64,000 nt of DNA from Pseudomonas sp. R5-89-07 (GTDB taxonomy: Bacteria > Pseudomonadota > Gammaproteobacteria > Pseudomonadales > Pseudomonadaceae), in the NCBI RefSeq assembly GCF_003851685.1, contig NZ_CP027727.1, positions 1,364,001-1,428,000 of the forward strand, in the 5' to 3' direction. Under the pieces are notes generated by a model, which searched no databases, was not told the DNA's origin, and saw nothing but the letters and a program-made list of their open reading frames with translations. Position 1 is the stretch's first letter. The number at the start of each line of letters is the position of its first letter. The position numbers and the translations under genes were made by a program. This document shows positions 1 to 9,190 of this stretch, one piece after another.

Positions 1-197
1 ACTTCAAGGCCAACGGCATCCAGGAATCGCAGGTCACCCTGCGGTTTCACGGTGAAAGCTACCCCTTGGCGCCCAACACCAACGCCGCCAACCGAGCCCG
101 CAACCGTCGGGTCAACGTGCAGCTTGAGCGCGTGGCTGCGCCTGAGAAACCAGCGTCCCAAGCAACTGCGCCGAGCAACCCCGCAGCGACCTCGTAA
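1..197 (+). CDS. motY: Flagellar motor stator-associated protein MotY, C-terminal end (partial)
   Basis: Only the last 64 residues are in the window; the frame is open from base 3 and stops at 195-197. The piece holds the end of an OmpA-like peptidoglycan-binding domain, seen as NAANRARNRRVNVQLER, followed by a short Ala/Pro/Ser-rich tail. In P. aeruginosa an OmpA-type MotY gene lies directly upstream of argG, which is the arrangement here. MotY forms part of the T ring around the polar flagellar motor and anchors stators to the cell wall. The identification rests on domain type plus synteny; another OmpA-family protein cannot be excluded from the fragment alone. Confidence 0.7.
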   Translation, partial: FKANGIQESQVTLRFHGESYPLAPNTNAANRARNRRVNVQLERVAAPEKPASQATAPSNPAATS

Positions 198-325
198 GTG
201 CGACCATCGGTCGCGCGCTTGACATAATCTGTCGCTTTATCTTCATTTGCTGTCGCGCCCCTGTAATTTCGCGGTTTTGATCGGTAGAATCGTCGCCTTT
301 CCGTACAACCCCGTGGAGTGATGGC

Positions 326-1543
<1,218 letters not shown>

Positions 1544-1561
1544 GTGTTTTGCCTGTGGTGA

Positions 1562-1592
1562 AAAAGCCCCTTATGCAAGGGGCTTTTTTTTT
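1562..1592 (+). terminator. Intrinsic terminator of argG
   Basis: The stem AAGCCCC / GGGGCTT, with loop TTATGCA, is followed by a run of nine T about 20 bases after the argG stop. It is a strong rho-independent terminator. Confidence 0.9.
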
Positions 1593-1730
1593 GCCCTGAA
1601 TATACCCATGGGAGCATTAATCAAGGCGGCGTTTACAAATGTTTAACACGTGTTTAAGAATTTTGCTTCACGTCTTTGAAAACTTTTCCGGTTCCGAATT
1701 TTTGCTTTTCTAAGGAAAGGTTTTTTACAT

Positions 1731-1826
1731 ATGAATAGGAACTATGTCTTAAAGAAATTTCACTCATGCAGGAGCAATGGACATGTAATTTATAGAATTT
1801 TCTGTAGGAAAATGGAGTGTAAATAA
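1731..1826 (+). CDS. Possible tiny basic ORF (31 aa) in AT-rich stretch
   Basis: ATG at 1731 follows AAGGAAAGG at a long spacing of about 10-13 bases. The predicted 31-residue product is rich in Lys, Arg and Cys. Its stop lies two bases before the ATG of the next ORF (1829), which would allow coupled translation. The surrounding 1593-2156 segment is clearly AT-richer than the rest of the window. I recognise no family. It may simply be part of a long untranslated regulatory region of the response regulator gene. Confidence 0.15.
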   Translation: MNRNYVLKKFHSCRSNGHVIYRIFCRKMECK

Positions 1827-1828
1827 AT

Positions 1829-2119
1829 ATGTTAAATGGAACTAAAGTCGATACGGTTTTTTCAGCCCCTCATTTAGATCGCAGTAGCGTACAAGGGGCA
1901 TTTCCTGAAAGGCCTGTGCGCCACGTTTACCGAGTATGCCTGGGAGTGAGGACATTTCATTCAAAATATGTACAGGCAGGGAAAAGTCTGAAAGGCTCCA
2001 TAAAGCTGAATACATCCAAGTTGGCGAATTTTTGTAGGTCAATTCCTATCTTGTTGTGGGTTGGGTCTCTGCCTGCTGTTGCTTGGGGGGGAACGCTATG
2101 CCAACTAGTAGACGACTAG
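1829..2119 (+). CDS. Hypothetical small protein (96 aa), uncertain
   Basis: An open frame of 96 codons in the AT-rich segment between argG and the response regulator. A GGAG lies 10-13 bases upstream of ATG 1829. Residues 72-90 are hydrophobic (IPILLWVGSLPAVAWGG) and could be a membrane segment near the C terminus. No domain is recognised, and codon use does not look like that of the neighbouring genes. It could be an acquired small gene or chance coding. Apart from this ORF and the 31-codon ORF before it, I see nothing coding in 1593-2156. Confidence 0.25.
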   Translation: MLNGTKVDTVFSAPHLDRSSVQGAFPERPVRHVYRVCLGVRTFHSKYVQAGKSLKGSIKLNTSKLANFCRSIPILLWVGSLPAVAWGGTLCQLVDD

Positions 2120-2168
2120 GCTATTGTGCTTTCTCTAAATAATTCGAACAGCGAAATTGGACTTTCTC

Positions 2169-2801
2169 ATGAATAAAGTGCTGATCGTGGATGATCATCC
2201 CGTCATTCGGCTTGCTGTGCGCATGCTAATGGAACGTCATGGTTATGAGGTCGTTGCCGAGACTGATAACGGTGTCGATGCGTTGCAACTTGCGCGGGAA
2301 CATATGCCGGACATTGTCATACTGGATATTGGAATCCCCAAACTTGATGGCCTTGAAGTTATTTGCCGGTTGGCCTCGACCAAGCAAGCTGTATCGTTCA
2401 AGGTGCTGGTGCTGACGTCCCAGGCGCCTGGGCACTTTTCCATGCGCTGCATGCAGGCCGGGGCCGCCGGCTATGTGTGCAAGCAGCAGGACCTGACCGA
2501 GTTGCTGAGCGCCATCAAGGCAGTGCTTTCCGGCTACAGCTATTTCCCGAACCAGGCGCTCAACTCGGTGCGCTCCACCATGGGCAACGCCAGTGAAGCT
2601 GACATGGTTGAACGTTTGTCCGGGCGGGAAATGATGGTGCTGCAACAGCTCGCCCGCGGCAAAACCAATAAGGAGATTGCCGATGGCATGTTCCTCAGCA
2701 ACAAGACCGTCAGCACTTACAAGACGCGCCTGCTATTAAAGCTTAATGCCCGCTCTCTGGTCGACCTGATAGAACTGGCCCAGCGTAATGGTCTGGTGTG
2801 A
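2169..2801 (+). CDS. NarL/FixJ-type response regulator (BvgA/EvgA/RocA-like), orphan
   Basis: A 210-residue response regulator. Residues 1-120 form a receiver domain (VLIVDDHPVIR with the acidic pocket; phosphoacceptor Asp in IVILDIGIPKLDG; conserved Lys in AAGYVCKQQD). The C terminus is a LuxR-type DNA-binding helix-turn-helix (LSGREMMVLQQLARG; NKEIADGMFLSNKTVSTYKTR). The frame could start at a TTG at 2157, but ATG 2169 gives the usual N terminus MNKVLIVDD. No histidine kinase is adjacent, so its partner must be elsewhere. The closest types I recognise are BvgA, EvgA and Pseudomonas RocA1, regulators of fimbrial and virulence genes; the exact target is unknown. The AT-rich upstream region suggests complex regulation or acquisition. 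Confidence 0.85.
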   Translation: MNKVLIVDDHPVIRLAVRMLMERHGYEVVAETDNGVDALQLAREHMPDIVILDIGIPKLDGLEVICRLASTKQAVSFKVLVLTSQAPGHFSMRCMQAGAAGYVCKQQDLTELLSAIKAVLSGYSYFPNQALNSVRSTMGNASEADMVERLSGREMMVLQQLARGKTNKEIADGMFLSNKTVSTYKTRLLLKLNARSLVDLIELAQRNGLV

Positions 2802-2844
2802 GGAGGGCGCTCAACGTTCCGACACGTGTGTAACAACCGGCACA

Positions 2845-2873
2845 AAAAAGCCTCCGTCAGGGAGGCTTCCGGC
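2845..2873. terminator. Bidirectional terminator between response regulator and PA3496-like gene
   Basis: The inverted repeat AAGCCTCC-GTCA-GGGAGGCTT has A-runs upstream. On the minus strand it ends in a T-run, so it mainly terminates the minus-strand gene that stops at 2888 and partly the response regulator. Confidence 0.8.
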
Positions 2874-2887
2874 CATCTGGCAGGTGG

Positions 2888-3070
2888 TCAAAGATCGAAG
2901 TCGTAATCGGCCAACTGTCTTTGCAAGCGTCGCTCTTCAAGCAGGTTGTCGATAGTCCGGCGTTTGCTCAAATTGGTCTTCGCCACCTCTACGACGGGCG
3001 CTGGCGCCTCATCGTCTTCCAACTCCACCAGGTCGTCATCGACTTCCAGTTCTTCTTTGCCAGTGCTCAT
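2888..3070 (-). CDS. PA3496-family small acidic protein
   Basis: A 60-residue protein starting MSTGKEELEVDDDLVELEDD. The N-terminal half is very acidic and the C-terminal half basic and helical (LSKRRTIDNLLEERRLQRQL). The same small gene sits downstream of nth in P. aeruginosa (PA3496), a family that has been annotated as a putative envelope integrity protein. ATG 3070 is chosen over an in-frame GTG at 3079 because GGAG lies about 9 bases upstream of it. It is on the same strand as nth, 107 bases downstream, and may be co-transcribed. Biochemical role unknown. Confidence 0.75.
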   Translation of the reverse strand: MSTGKEELEVDDDLVELEDDEAPAPVVEVAKTNLSKRRTIDNLLEERRLQRQLADYDFDL

Positions 3071-3177
3071 AAGGTTCACTCCAGGCTAAGACTGCCGTTG
3101 GCGCCCCTTATAACGATATTCCACGAACGGGTAAAAAAGATTTTTTCAATCGACCGATAGAGAAAAGCCCGTAATCC

Positions 3178-3816
3178 TCAATCGTCAGATGTCTTGTCCT
3201 TGTATTCACACAAATCTTCGATCCTGCAGCTGCCACACCGTGGCTTGCGCGCCTGGCAGACATAGCGTCCGTGAAGAATCAGCCAATGATGGGAGTCGAG
3301 CAGATAGGGCTTGGGTACAAACTTCATCAGCTGCCTTTCGACCTCGACCACATTCTTGCCGCGAGCGATGCCGGTTCGGTTACTGACGCGAAAAATATGG
3401 GTGTCCACGGCCATGGTGAGCTGCCTGAACGCGGTATTGAGCACCACGTTGGCGGTCTTGCGGCCGACTCCGGGCAACGCTTCCAGTGCTTCTCGGGTTT
3501 GCGGTACTTCACTGGCGTGCAACTCCATCAACAGGCGGCACGTCTCGATCACGTTCTTGGCCTTGCTGTTGTACAAGCCGATGGTCTTGATGTACTCCGA
3601 TAACCCTTCCACACCGAGGGCATAAATCGCCTCCGGCGTATTGGCTACTGGAAATAGCTTGGCCGTGGCCTTGTTCACGCCCACGTCGGTGGATTGGGCC
3701 GACAGGATCACCGCTATCAGCAGCTCGAACGGCGAGGAGTAGGCCAGTTCGGTCTTGGGTTCCGGATTGTCTTCATGGAACCGGCGGAAGATTTCCAGGC
3801 GTTTGGCGGCATTCAT
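3178..3816 (-). CDS. nth: Endonuclease III (DNA glycosylase/AP lyase)
   Basis: A 212-residue protein that removes oxidised pyrimidines and cleaves at the abasic site in base excision repair. The helix-hairpin-helix with the catalytic Lys is LPGVGRKTANVVL (about residues 115-127), the catalytic Asp is in VDTHIFRVSNRTG, and the C-terminal [4Fe-4S] cluster ligands have the CX6CX2CX5C spacing in CQARKPRCGSCRIEDLC. Length matches E. coli Nth (211). It follows rnfB by 90 bases on the same strand, the standard rnf-nth linkage, although here most rnf genes are missing. Confidence 0.97.
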   Translation of the reverse strand: MNAAKRLEIFRRFHEDNPEPKTELAYSSPFELLIAVILSAQSTDVGVNKATAKLFPVANTPEAIYALGVEGLSEYIKTIGLYNSKAKNVIETCRLLMELHASEVPQTREALEALPGVGRKTANVVLNTAFRQLTMAVDTHIFRVSNRTGIARGKNVVEVERQLMKFVPKPYLLDSHHWLILHGRYVCQARKPRCGSCRIEDLCEYKDKTSDD

Positions 3817-3906
3817 AGGAGTGGATGTTTCCTTGCAGGCGGTCGACTTGATTATCGCAATACACAGCGCAGCATCAGCTGTAATCCCCTGTGGGAGGAG
3901 TCTCCA

Positions 3907-4860
3907 TCACTCAGCTGCGAGATCATGCAACGTTTGCTCGGCGGCGTTCAACGCCGCGCTCAGGCGTGCCAATTGTTGTTCATCAGCCTGTTGATCCTGG
4001 GCCTTTTTCAGCTCGGCCCGGCGCATCGCCAGTTGGATCTTCGCGCGCTTGAGTTCAGGGCTCTTGATGGCCGGGGGCGGCAGCGCTGGGCTGTTGTCTT
4101 CCAGCGCTGCAAGCGCCCGCTCCGAGGCCTCGAACTGCCGTTGCAGGACAATCAATTGCGACTGTTGCTCGAAGGTCGGAGGGTGCCCAAACGCTTTCAG
4201 GGACTTGTGCAGTTGAGCGCGGCTCATGGCGACACTGATTTTGGCTTGCTTGATCACGGAATCCCCAGCGGTATCGGCTTGTGCTGCCGCCACGGGTGTT
4301 GTGCGTTTAGCGCGGGCCAGGCGTTCGGCGAGCTTATTGGCTTCCTCACGTTGCAGGCGTGCGTTGCGCTGCTCGAAACGCCGTCGCGCACGGTCGCGTT
4401 TGAGTCCACGTTCGCGCCGTTCGTCGTCGCTAGCCGCCAGGCCGCCCACGATAGGCAGACCTTCCACGAGTGGGCGCATCTCTATGCAGTCGACAGGGCA
4501 GGGCGCGACACACAGGTCGCAACCGGTGCATTCGTCGATAATCACCGTGTGCATCAACTTGGCGGCGCCGATGATGGCGTCCACAGGGCAAGCCTGGATG
4601 CATTTGGTGCAGCCGATGCATTCGGCCTCACGGATATAGGCGATCTGTGCCGGCGCGTCGCCGCGGCTGGTATCCAGGGCCAGCACCGGCAAGCGCAGCA
4701 ATTGCGCAAGCCCGGCGATGGTTTCCTGGCCGCCGGGTGGGCACTTGTTGATTGCCTCGCCGTTGGCGATGCCTTCGGCGTAAGGCTTGCAACCCGGGTG
4801 CCCGCACTTGCCGCATTGAGTCTGCGGTAGCAGCGCGTCGATACGTTGAATGAGGTTCAT
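3907..4860 (-). CDS. rnfB: RnfB/RsxB-type ferredoxin with long C-terminal extension, solitary
   Basis: A 317-residue iron-sulphur protein. The N terminus carries the Fe4S domain [16 protein letters not shown] with a later CPPGG. Two ferredoxin motifs follow at about residues 108-150 ([16 protein letters not shown] and [16 protein letters not shown]). The last ~160 residues are charged, helical and Ala/Gln-rich. RnfB is normally one subunit of the membrane Rnf/Rsx electron-transport complex, but rnfA, C, D, G and E are absent here: metG is upstream and nth downstream. The N-terminal membrane anchor of classical RnfB is also lacking. It may act as a soluble electron carrier; the partner is unknown. 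Confidence 0.88.
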   Translation of the reverse strand: MNLIQRIDALLPQTQCGKCGHPGCKPYAEGIANGEAINKCPPGGQETIAGLAQLLRLPVLALDTSRGDAPAQIAYIREAECIGCTKCIQACPVDAIIGAAKLMHTVIIDECTGCDLCVAPCPVDCIEMRPLVEGLPIVGGLAASDDERRERGLKRDRARRRFEQRNARLQREEANKLAERLARAKRTTPVAAAQADTAGDSVIKQAKISVAMSRAQLHKSLKAFGHPPTFEQQSQLIVLQRQFEASERALAALEDNSPALPPPAIKSPELKRAKIQLAMRRAELKKAQDQQADEQQLARLSAALNAAEQTLHDLAAE

Positions 4861-4906
4861 GCTTTGATCATAGCGTTGACGCCCGGCCCACCGATGCAGG
4901 CAGGCT

Positions 4907-4938
4907 GAAAAGCCCCGGCGCCGAAACGCCGGGGCATC
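4907..4938 (-). terminator. Intrinsic terminator of metG
   Basis: The GC-rich stem GCCCCGGCG / CGCCGGGGC lies just after the metG stop and is followed by TTTT on the minus strand. It separates metG from rnfB. Confidence 0.8.
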
Positions 4939-4947
4939 TTGCAGGGT

Positions 4948-6999
4948 TTACTTGATGCGTTGACCCGGCTTGGCGCCGCTGTCCGGGCTCAGCAGGTAGA
5001 TCTCTTCCCCGCCAGGGCCGGCCGCCATCACCATGCCTTCGGAAATGCCGAATTTCATCTTCCGTGGCTTGAGGTTGGCGATCATCATGGTCAGGCGGCC
5101 ATCGAGCTTGGACGGGTCCGGGTAGGCGCTCTTGATGCCGGAGAACACGTTGCGCTGCTCGCCACCCAGATCCAGGGTCAGGCGCAGCAGCTTGTCGGCA
5201 CCCTCCACGGCTTCTGCCTTGACGATCAGTGCAACCCGCAGGTCAACGGCGGCAAAGGCGTCGAACTCGATTTCAGCGCAGATCGGGTCCTTGGCCAACT
5301 CGCTGTCAGTTGCAGGCGCGGTCGCGCCGGTATCGGTCTGGCTGGCGACCAGGTCTTCTTTCGAAGCGTCGGTCATGGCCTGGACCTTCACCGGGTCGAT
5401 GCGCGTCATCAGTGGCTTGAACGCGTTCAGCTGATGGTTGCCGAGCAGCGTGGTGTGGTCGTTCCAGGTCAGTGGCGCAACGTTGAGGAACGCTTCTGCG
5501 TCGGCGGCCAGCAGCGGCAGCACCGGCTTGAGGAAGATCACCAACTGACGGAACAGGTTGACGCCAGTGGCGCAGATCGCCTGAACCTCAGCCTCTTTGC
5601 CTTCCTGCTTGTTCAGCGACCATGGCGCTTTGTCGGCAATCCAGGCATTGGCACGGTCAGCCAGGCCCATGATTTCACGCATCGCACGGGCAAAGTCACG
5701 GGCTTCATAGGCGTCGGCGATGCTCGGTGCGGCCGCCAGGAATGCATCGGTCAGTTCCGGCGCAGCGTTTTCAGCGACCAGTACACCCGCGTTACCCTTG
5801 TGGATAAACCCGGCACAACGGCTGGCGATATTGACGACCTTGCCGACCAGGTCCGAGTTGACCTTCTGTACGAAGTCTTCCAGGTTCAGGTCGAGGTCGT
5901 CGACGCCACGGCCCAGCTTGGACGCGTAGTAGTAACGCAAGTATTCCGGCGACAGGTGGTCCAGGTAGGTACGCGCCTTGATAAAGGTGCCGCGGGACTT
6001 GGACATCTTCTGCCCGTTTACGGTGAGGTAACCGTGCACGGCAATGCCGGTCGGCTTGCGGTAACCCGAACCTTCGAGCATCGCCGGCCAGAACAGCGCG
6101 TGGAAGTTGACGATGTCCTTGCCGATGAAGTGGTACAGCTCGGCGGTGGAGTCCTTGCCCCAGAACGCATCGAAGTCCAGCTCCGGCGTGCGGTCGCAGA
6201 GGTTCTTGAAGCTGGCCATGTAGCCGATTGGCGCATCCAGCCAGACGTAGAAGTACTTGCCCGGTTCGCCTGGAATTTCGAAGCCGAAGTACGGCGCATC
6301 GCGGGAGATATCCCATTGCTGCAAGCCGCTGTCGAGCCATTCGGAGAGTTTGTTGGCCACGGCGTCCTGCAGGGTGCCGCTGCGCGTCCAGGTTTGCAGC
6401 ATCTGCTGGAAATCGGGAAGCTTGAAGAAGAAGTGCTGGGAGTCCTTGAGCACCGGGGTGGCGCCGGAGATCGCCGACTTCGGATCCTTCAGGTCAGTCG
6501 GTGCGTAGGTTGCGCCGCATTTTTCGCAGTTGTCGCCGTACTGGTCTGCGGTGCCGCATTTCGGGCAGGTGCCCTTGATGAAACGGTCGGCCAGGAACAT
6601 TTTCTTTTCCGGGTCGAAATACTGGGTGACCGACCGCTGGTCGATGTGCCCGGCTTCCTTCAATCGCAGGTAGATCTGGCTCGACAGCTCACGATTTTCG
6701 TCGGAGTGGGTCGAATGGAAGTTGTCGAAATCCACCAGGAACTCGGCAAAGTCGGCGCTGTGTTCAGCCTGCACATTGGCGATCAATTGTTCCGGGGTGA
6801 TGCCTTCCTTTTCGGCGCGCAACATGATGGCCGAACCGTGGGCGTCGTCCGCGCAGACATAAATGCATTGGTTGCCGCGGTGCTTCTGGAAGCGCACCCA
6901 CATATCGGTCTGGATGTACTCAAGCATATGGCCAAGATGGATGGAACCATTGGCATAGGGCAGGGCGCTGGTGACGAGGATCTTGCGTGGCTCGGACAT
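4948..6999 (-). CDS. metG: Methionyl-tRNA synthetase
   Basis: A 683-residue class I aminoacyl-tRNA synthetase that charges tRNA-Met and initiator tRNA. The HIGH signature appears as [11 protein letters not shown] near residue 17. Paired zinc-knuckle cysteines are at about 145-165 ([18 protein letters not shown]), and the KMSKS loop is present as KMSKSRGTF near residue 333. The C terminus (from about residue 580) is the OB-fold tRNA-binding/dimerisation domain. Length and architecture match the E. coli enzyme. It is divergent from apbC, with 171 bases between starts. Confidence 0.98.
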   Translation of the reverse strand: MSEPRKILVTSALPYANGSIHLGHMLEYIQTDMWVRFQKHRGNQCIYVCADDAHGSAIMLRAEKEGITPEQLIANVQAEHSADFAEFLVDFDNFHSTHSDENRELSSQIYLRLKEAGHIDQRSVTQYFDPEKKMFLADRFIKGTCPKCGTADQYGDNCEKCGATYAPTDLKDPKSAISGATPVLKDSQHFFFKLPDFQQMLQTWTRSGTLQDAVANKLSEWLDSGLQQWDISRDAPYFGFEIPGEPGKYFYVWLDAPIGYMASFKNLCDRTPELDFDAFWGKDSTAELYHFIGKDIVNFHALFWPAMLEGSGYRKPTGIAVHGYLTVNGQKMSKSRGTFIKARTYLDHLSPEYLRYYYASKLGRGVDDLDLNLEDFVQKVNSDLVGKVVNIASRCAGFIHKGNAGVLVAENAAPELTDAFLAAAPSIADAYEARDFARAMREIMGLADRANAWIADKAPWSLNKQEGKEAEVQAICATGVNLFRQLVIFLKPVLPLLAADAEAFLNVAPLTWNDHTTLLGNHQLNAFKPLMTRIDPVKVQAMTDASKEDLVASQTDTGATAPATDSELAKDPICAEIEFDAFAAVDLRVALIVKAEAVEGADKLLRLTLDLGGEQRNVFSGIKSAYPDPSKLDGRLTMMIANLKPRKMKFGISEGMVMAAGPGGEEIYLLSPDSGAKPGQRIK

Positions 7000-7170
7000 G
7001 GGGCTCGGCTACTTGATGAAACGGAGGTCGGCCACTATAAAGCGCCGGGAAATTTATTTCACCCCGTGGTGCTGTTTCAGAATTTTCGCAACCTGCAAAA
7101 GCATGCCGCTGGCGGCCTGGAACGGTTAGGATAGCCGCCTGTTTCAGTCAGTCTTTTTCGGGAGTTGCCC

Positions 7171-8265
7171 ATGAGCGCCGTCAATCGCGCAGCGGTGGAA
7201 GCCGTTCTTCGCCAGTACACCGACCCCTATTTGAACCAGGACCCGGTCACGGCCGGTTGTGTACGGGCTATCGAGGTGCGGGGTGACCAGGTATCGGTCC
7301 AGCTTGAGTTGGGCTATGCCGCCGGCCTGTTCAAGAAGGGATGGGCGCAGATGCTGCAAATCGCCATCGAAGGCCTCGATGGGGTGCGCTCGGCCCAGGT
7401 CGACATCCAATGCGTGATCGCGCCGCACAAGGCGCAGGCGCAGATCCCAGGCCTGGCTAACGTCAAGAATGTGATTGCCGTGGCCTCGGGCAAGGGCGGC
7501 GTGGGCAAATCCACCACCGCCGCCAACCTGGCCCTGGCCCTGGCCCGTGAAGGTGCCCGTGTGGGTATCCTCGATGCCGACATCTATGGCCCGAGCCAGG
7601 GTGTGATGTTCGGCATTGCCGAAGGCACACGGCCGAAGGTAAAGGACCAGAAGTGGTTTGTGCCCATCGAGTCGTTGGGCGTGGAGGTCATGTCCATGGC
7701 CTTCCTCACCGACGATAACACCCCGATGGTGTGGCGCGGGCCGATGGTGTCCGGTGCGCTGCTGCAACTGGTTACCCAGACCGCCTGGGGCGATTTGGAC
7801 TACCTGGTGATCGATATGCCGCCTGGTACGGGTGATATCCAGCTGACCCTGGCGCAGAAAGTCCCGGTGGCCGGCTCGGTGATCGTTACCACGCCTCAGG
7901 ACCTGGCACTGCTGGACGCAAAGAAAGGCGTAGAGATGTTCCGCAAGGTCAACATTCCGGTGCTGGGGGTGGTGGAAAACATGGCGGTGCACATCTGCTC
8001 CAACTGCGGCCATGCCGAGCACCTGTTCGGTGAGGGAGGAGGCGAGAAGCTGGCGACTCAATATGGCGTCGAACTGCTGGCCTCTCTTCCGCTGTCGATG
8101 GCGATCCGTGAGCAGGCCGATGGCGGCAAGCCCACCGTGGCCGCCGAGCCCGATGGCCAGATTGCCATGGTCTATCAGGAGCTGGCCCGCCATGTGGGGG
8201 CTCGGATAGTGCTGCAGGAAGCGGCTGCTCCTGCGATGCCGACGATTACGGTCAGCGATGACTGA
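7171..8265 (+). CDS. apbC: Iron-sulphur cluster carrier ATPase ApbC (Mrp family)
   Basis: A 364-residue protein that binds and transfers [4Fe-4S] clusters to apoproteins. Residues 1-90 form a MIP18/DUF59 domain. The deviant Walker A motif SGKGGVGKST is near residue 106. The cluster-binding CXXC is in HICSNCGHAEHLF near residue 275. ATG 7171 is preceded by GGGAG; a TTG six bases earlier is the only alternative. In P. aeruginosa apbC is likewise divergent from metG, but next to dcd; here the downstream neighbour is rsmZ. Confidence 0.96.
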   Translation: MSAVNRAAVEAVLRQYTDPYLNQDPVTAGCVRAIEVRGDQVSVQLELGYAAGLFKKGWAQMLQIAIEGLDGVRSAQVDIQCVIAPHKAQAQIPGLANVKNVIAVASGKGGVGKSTTAANLALALAREGARVGILDADIYGPSQGVMFGIAEGTRPKVKDQKWFVPIESLGVEVMSMAFLTDDNTPMVWRGPMVSGALLQLVTQTAWGDLDYLVIDMPPGTGDIQLTLAQKVPVAGSVIVTTPQDLALLDAKKGVEMFRKVNIPVLGVVENMAVHICSNCGHAEHLFGEGGGEKLATQYGVELLASLPLSMAIREQADGGKPTVAAEPDGQIAMVYQELARHVGARIVLQEAAAPAMPTITVSDD

Positions 8266-8323
8266 ATCCTTCCTGTATAGGGAGGCGCACGCTAGGCTTG
8301 TTACGCTTTTGCCCAATAACTGA

Positions 8324-8341
8324 TGTAAGCATTCGCTTACT
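8324..8341 (+). promoter_or_regulatory. GacA-binding upstream activating sequence of rsmZ
   Basis: TGTAAG, six bases, CTTACT is a near-perfect copy of the GacA box (TGTAAG-N6-CTTACA). It is centred about 180 bases upstream of the predicted rsmZ start, the distance known for rsmZ promoters in fluorescent pseudomonads. A possible sigma-70 promoter follows (TTGAAC at 8478-8483, 16 bases, TAACAT at 8500-8505). Confidence 0.85.
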
Positions 8342-8511
8342 TTTACGTAAGTATTAGGGCTTTTTACAGGGAATGAGCGCCTCGAATTCGTGAGAGATGT
8401 TTCTAACCATTTGAAATAGAACAATTATTTAACGCTGCTTGAGCGTCCGCGCCAGGCAGTTGCCCAGTTGGGTGCCGTTGAACTTATTTCAGGACTCTCT
8501 AACATCAGCCC

Positions 8512-8646
8512 TGTGTCCACGGATTGGCACGGCCATCAAGGAACGATGGTTCGAAGGAATGTCGCAGGATGCGATTCATCAGGATGATGAAAAGGAATAC
8601 AGGGACTAGGGAAAAAATGTGGGCGGGTCATACCGCCCCTTTTTTC
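8512..8646 (+). ncRNA. rsmZ: RsmZ regulatory small RNA
   Basis: A roughly 135-nt RNA between the GacA-type promoter and a terminator (GGGCGG / CCGCCC plus T-run at 8621-8646). It contains seven GGA motifs, several in hairpin loops (for example in CATCAAGGAACGATGG and in CGCAGGATGCG), the signature of RNAs that titrate the translational repressors RsmA/RsmE. The order 5-prime stem, repeated GGA loops and terminator matches rsmZ of P. protegens, and the gene adjoins fdxA as in other pseudomonads. Boundaries are estimated from promoter and terminator. rpoS, the usual other neighbour, is not here. Confidence 0.88.
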
Positions 8647-8682
8647 GCCTGTAGAAAAGTGAAACCGGCCACATAGAAACGC

Positions 8683-8708
8683 AAAAAGGCCCGCAAGGGG
8701 CCTTTTTA
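8683..8708. terminator. Bidirectional terminator between rsmZ and fdxA
   Basis: AAAAAGGCCC-GCAAG-GGGCCTTTTT is symmetrical, with A-run and T-run on either side. It serves fdxA on the minus strand and backs up rsmZ. Confidence 0.85.
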
Positions 8709-8724
8709 TAGGGCGACGACGCTA

Positions 8725-9048
8725 TCAGCGTTCGAGGTGTGCAATCTTACCTTTTTTGCCGTCCCACTCCGCTGCATCGGGCATCGGGTCTTTGCGCTCG
8801 GTGATGTTCGGCCAAATTTCCGCCAGCTCAACATTCAACTGAATAAATTCCTGCATCTCTGCCGGGACTTCGTCCTCGGAGAAAATCGCAACGGCCGGGC
8901 ATTCTGGCTCACACAGGGCGCAGTCAATGCACTCGTCCGGGTGGATGACCAGGAAATTCGGGCCTTCGTAGAAGCAGTCCACCGGACACACTTCTACGCA
9001 GTCGGTGTATTTGCACTTGATGCAGTTGTCGGTGACGACGAAGGTCAT
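8725..9048 (-). CDS. fdxA: 7Fe ferredoxin (ferredoxin I)
   Basis: A 107-residue ferredoxin carrying one [3Fe-4S] and one [4Fe-4S] cluster. The N-terminal ligands are in [18 protein letters not shown] and the second set in [12 protein letters not shown] (about residues 40-51). The remainder is the acidic C-terminal extension typical of Azotobacter FdI-type proteins. It carries low-potential electrons in the cytoplasm; its reductase in pseudomonads is Fpr, encoded at 34.5 kb. It lies between rsmZ and mutS, as in P. aeruginosa. Confidence 0.96.
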   Translation of the reverse strand: MTFVVTDNCIKCKYTDCVEVCPVDCFYEGPNFLVIHPDECIDCALCEPECPAVAIFSEDEVPAEMQEFIQLNVELAEIWPNITERKDPMPDAAEWDGKKGKIAHLER

Positions 9049-9190
9049 TTCTAATTTTCTCCTCAGGCGGCGGCAGCGAAACCCTTTATGGCAGGGCTCG
9101 CGAGGTTCGGGAGCGATAGTCTGCAGGCCCGGCTAAAAGCCCACAGCATCCCAAACCGCGCGAGAGTCTACCAGCTTGCAAGCGTCTGCG

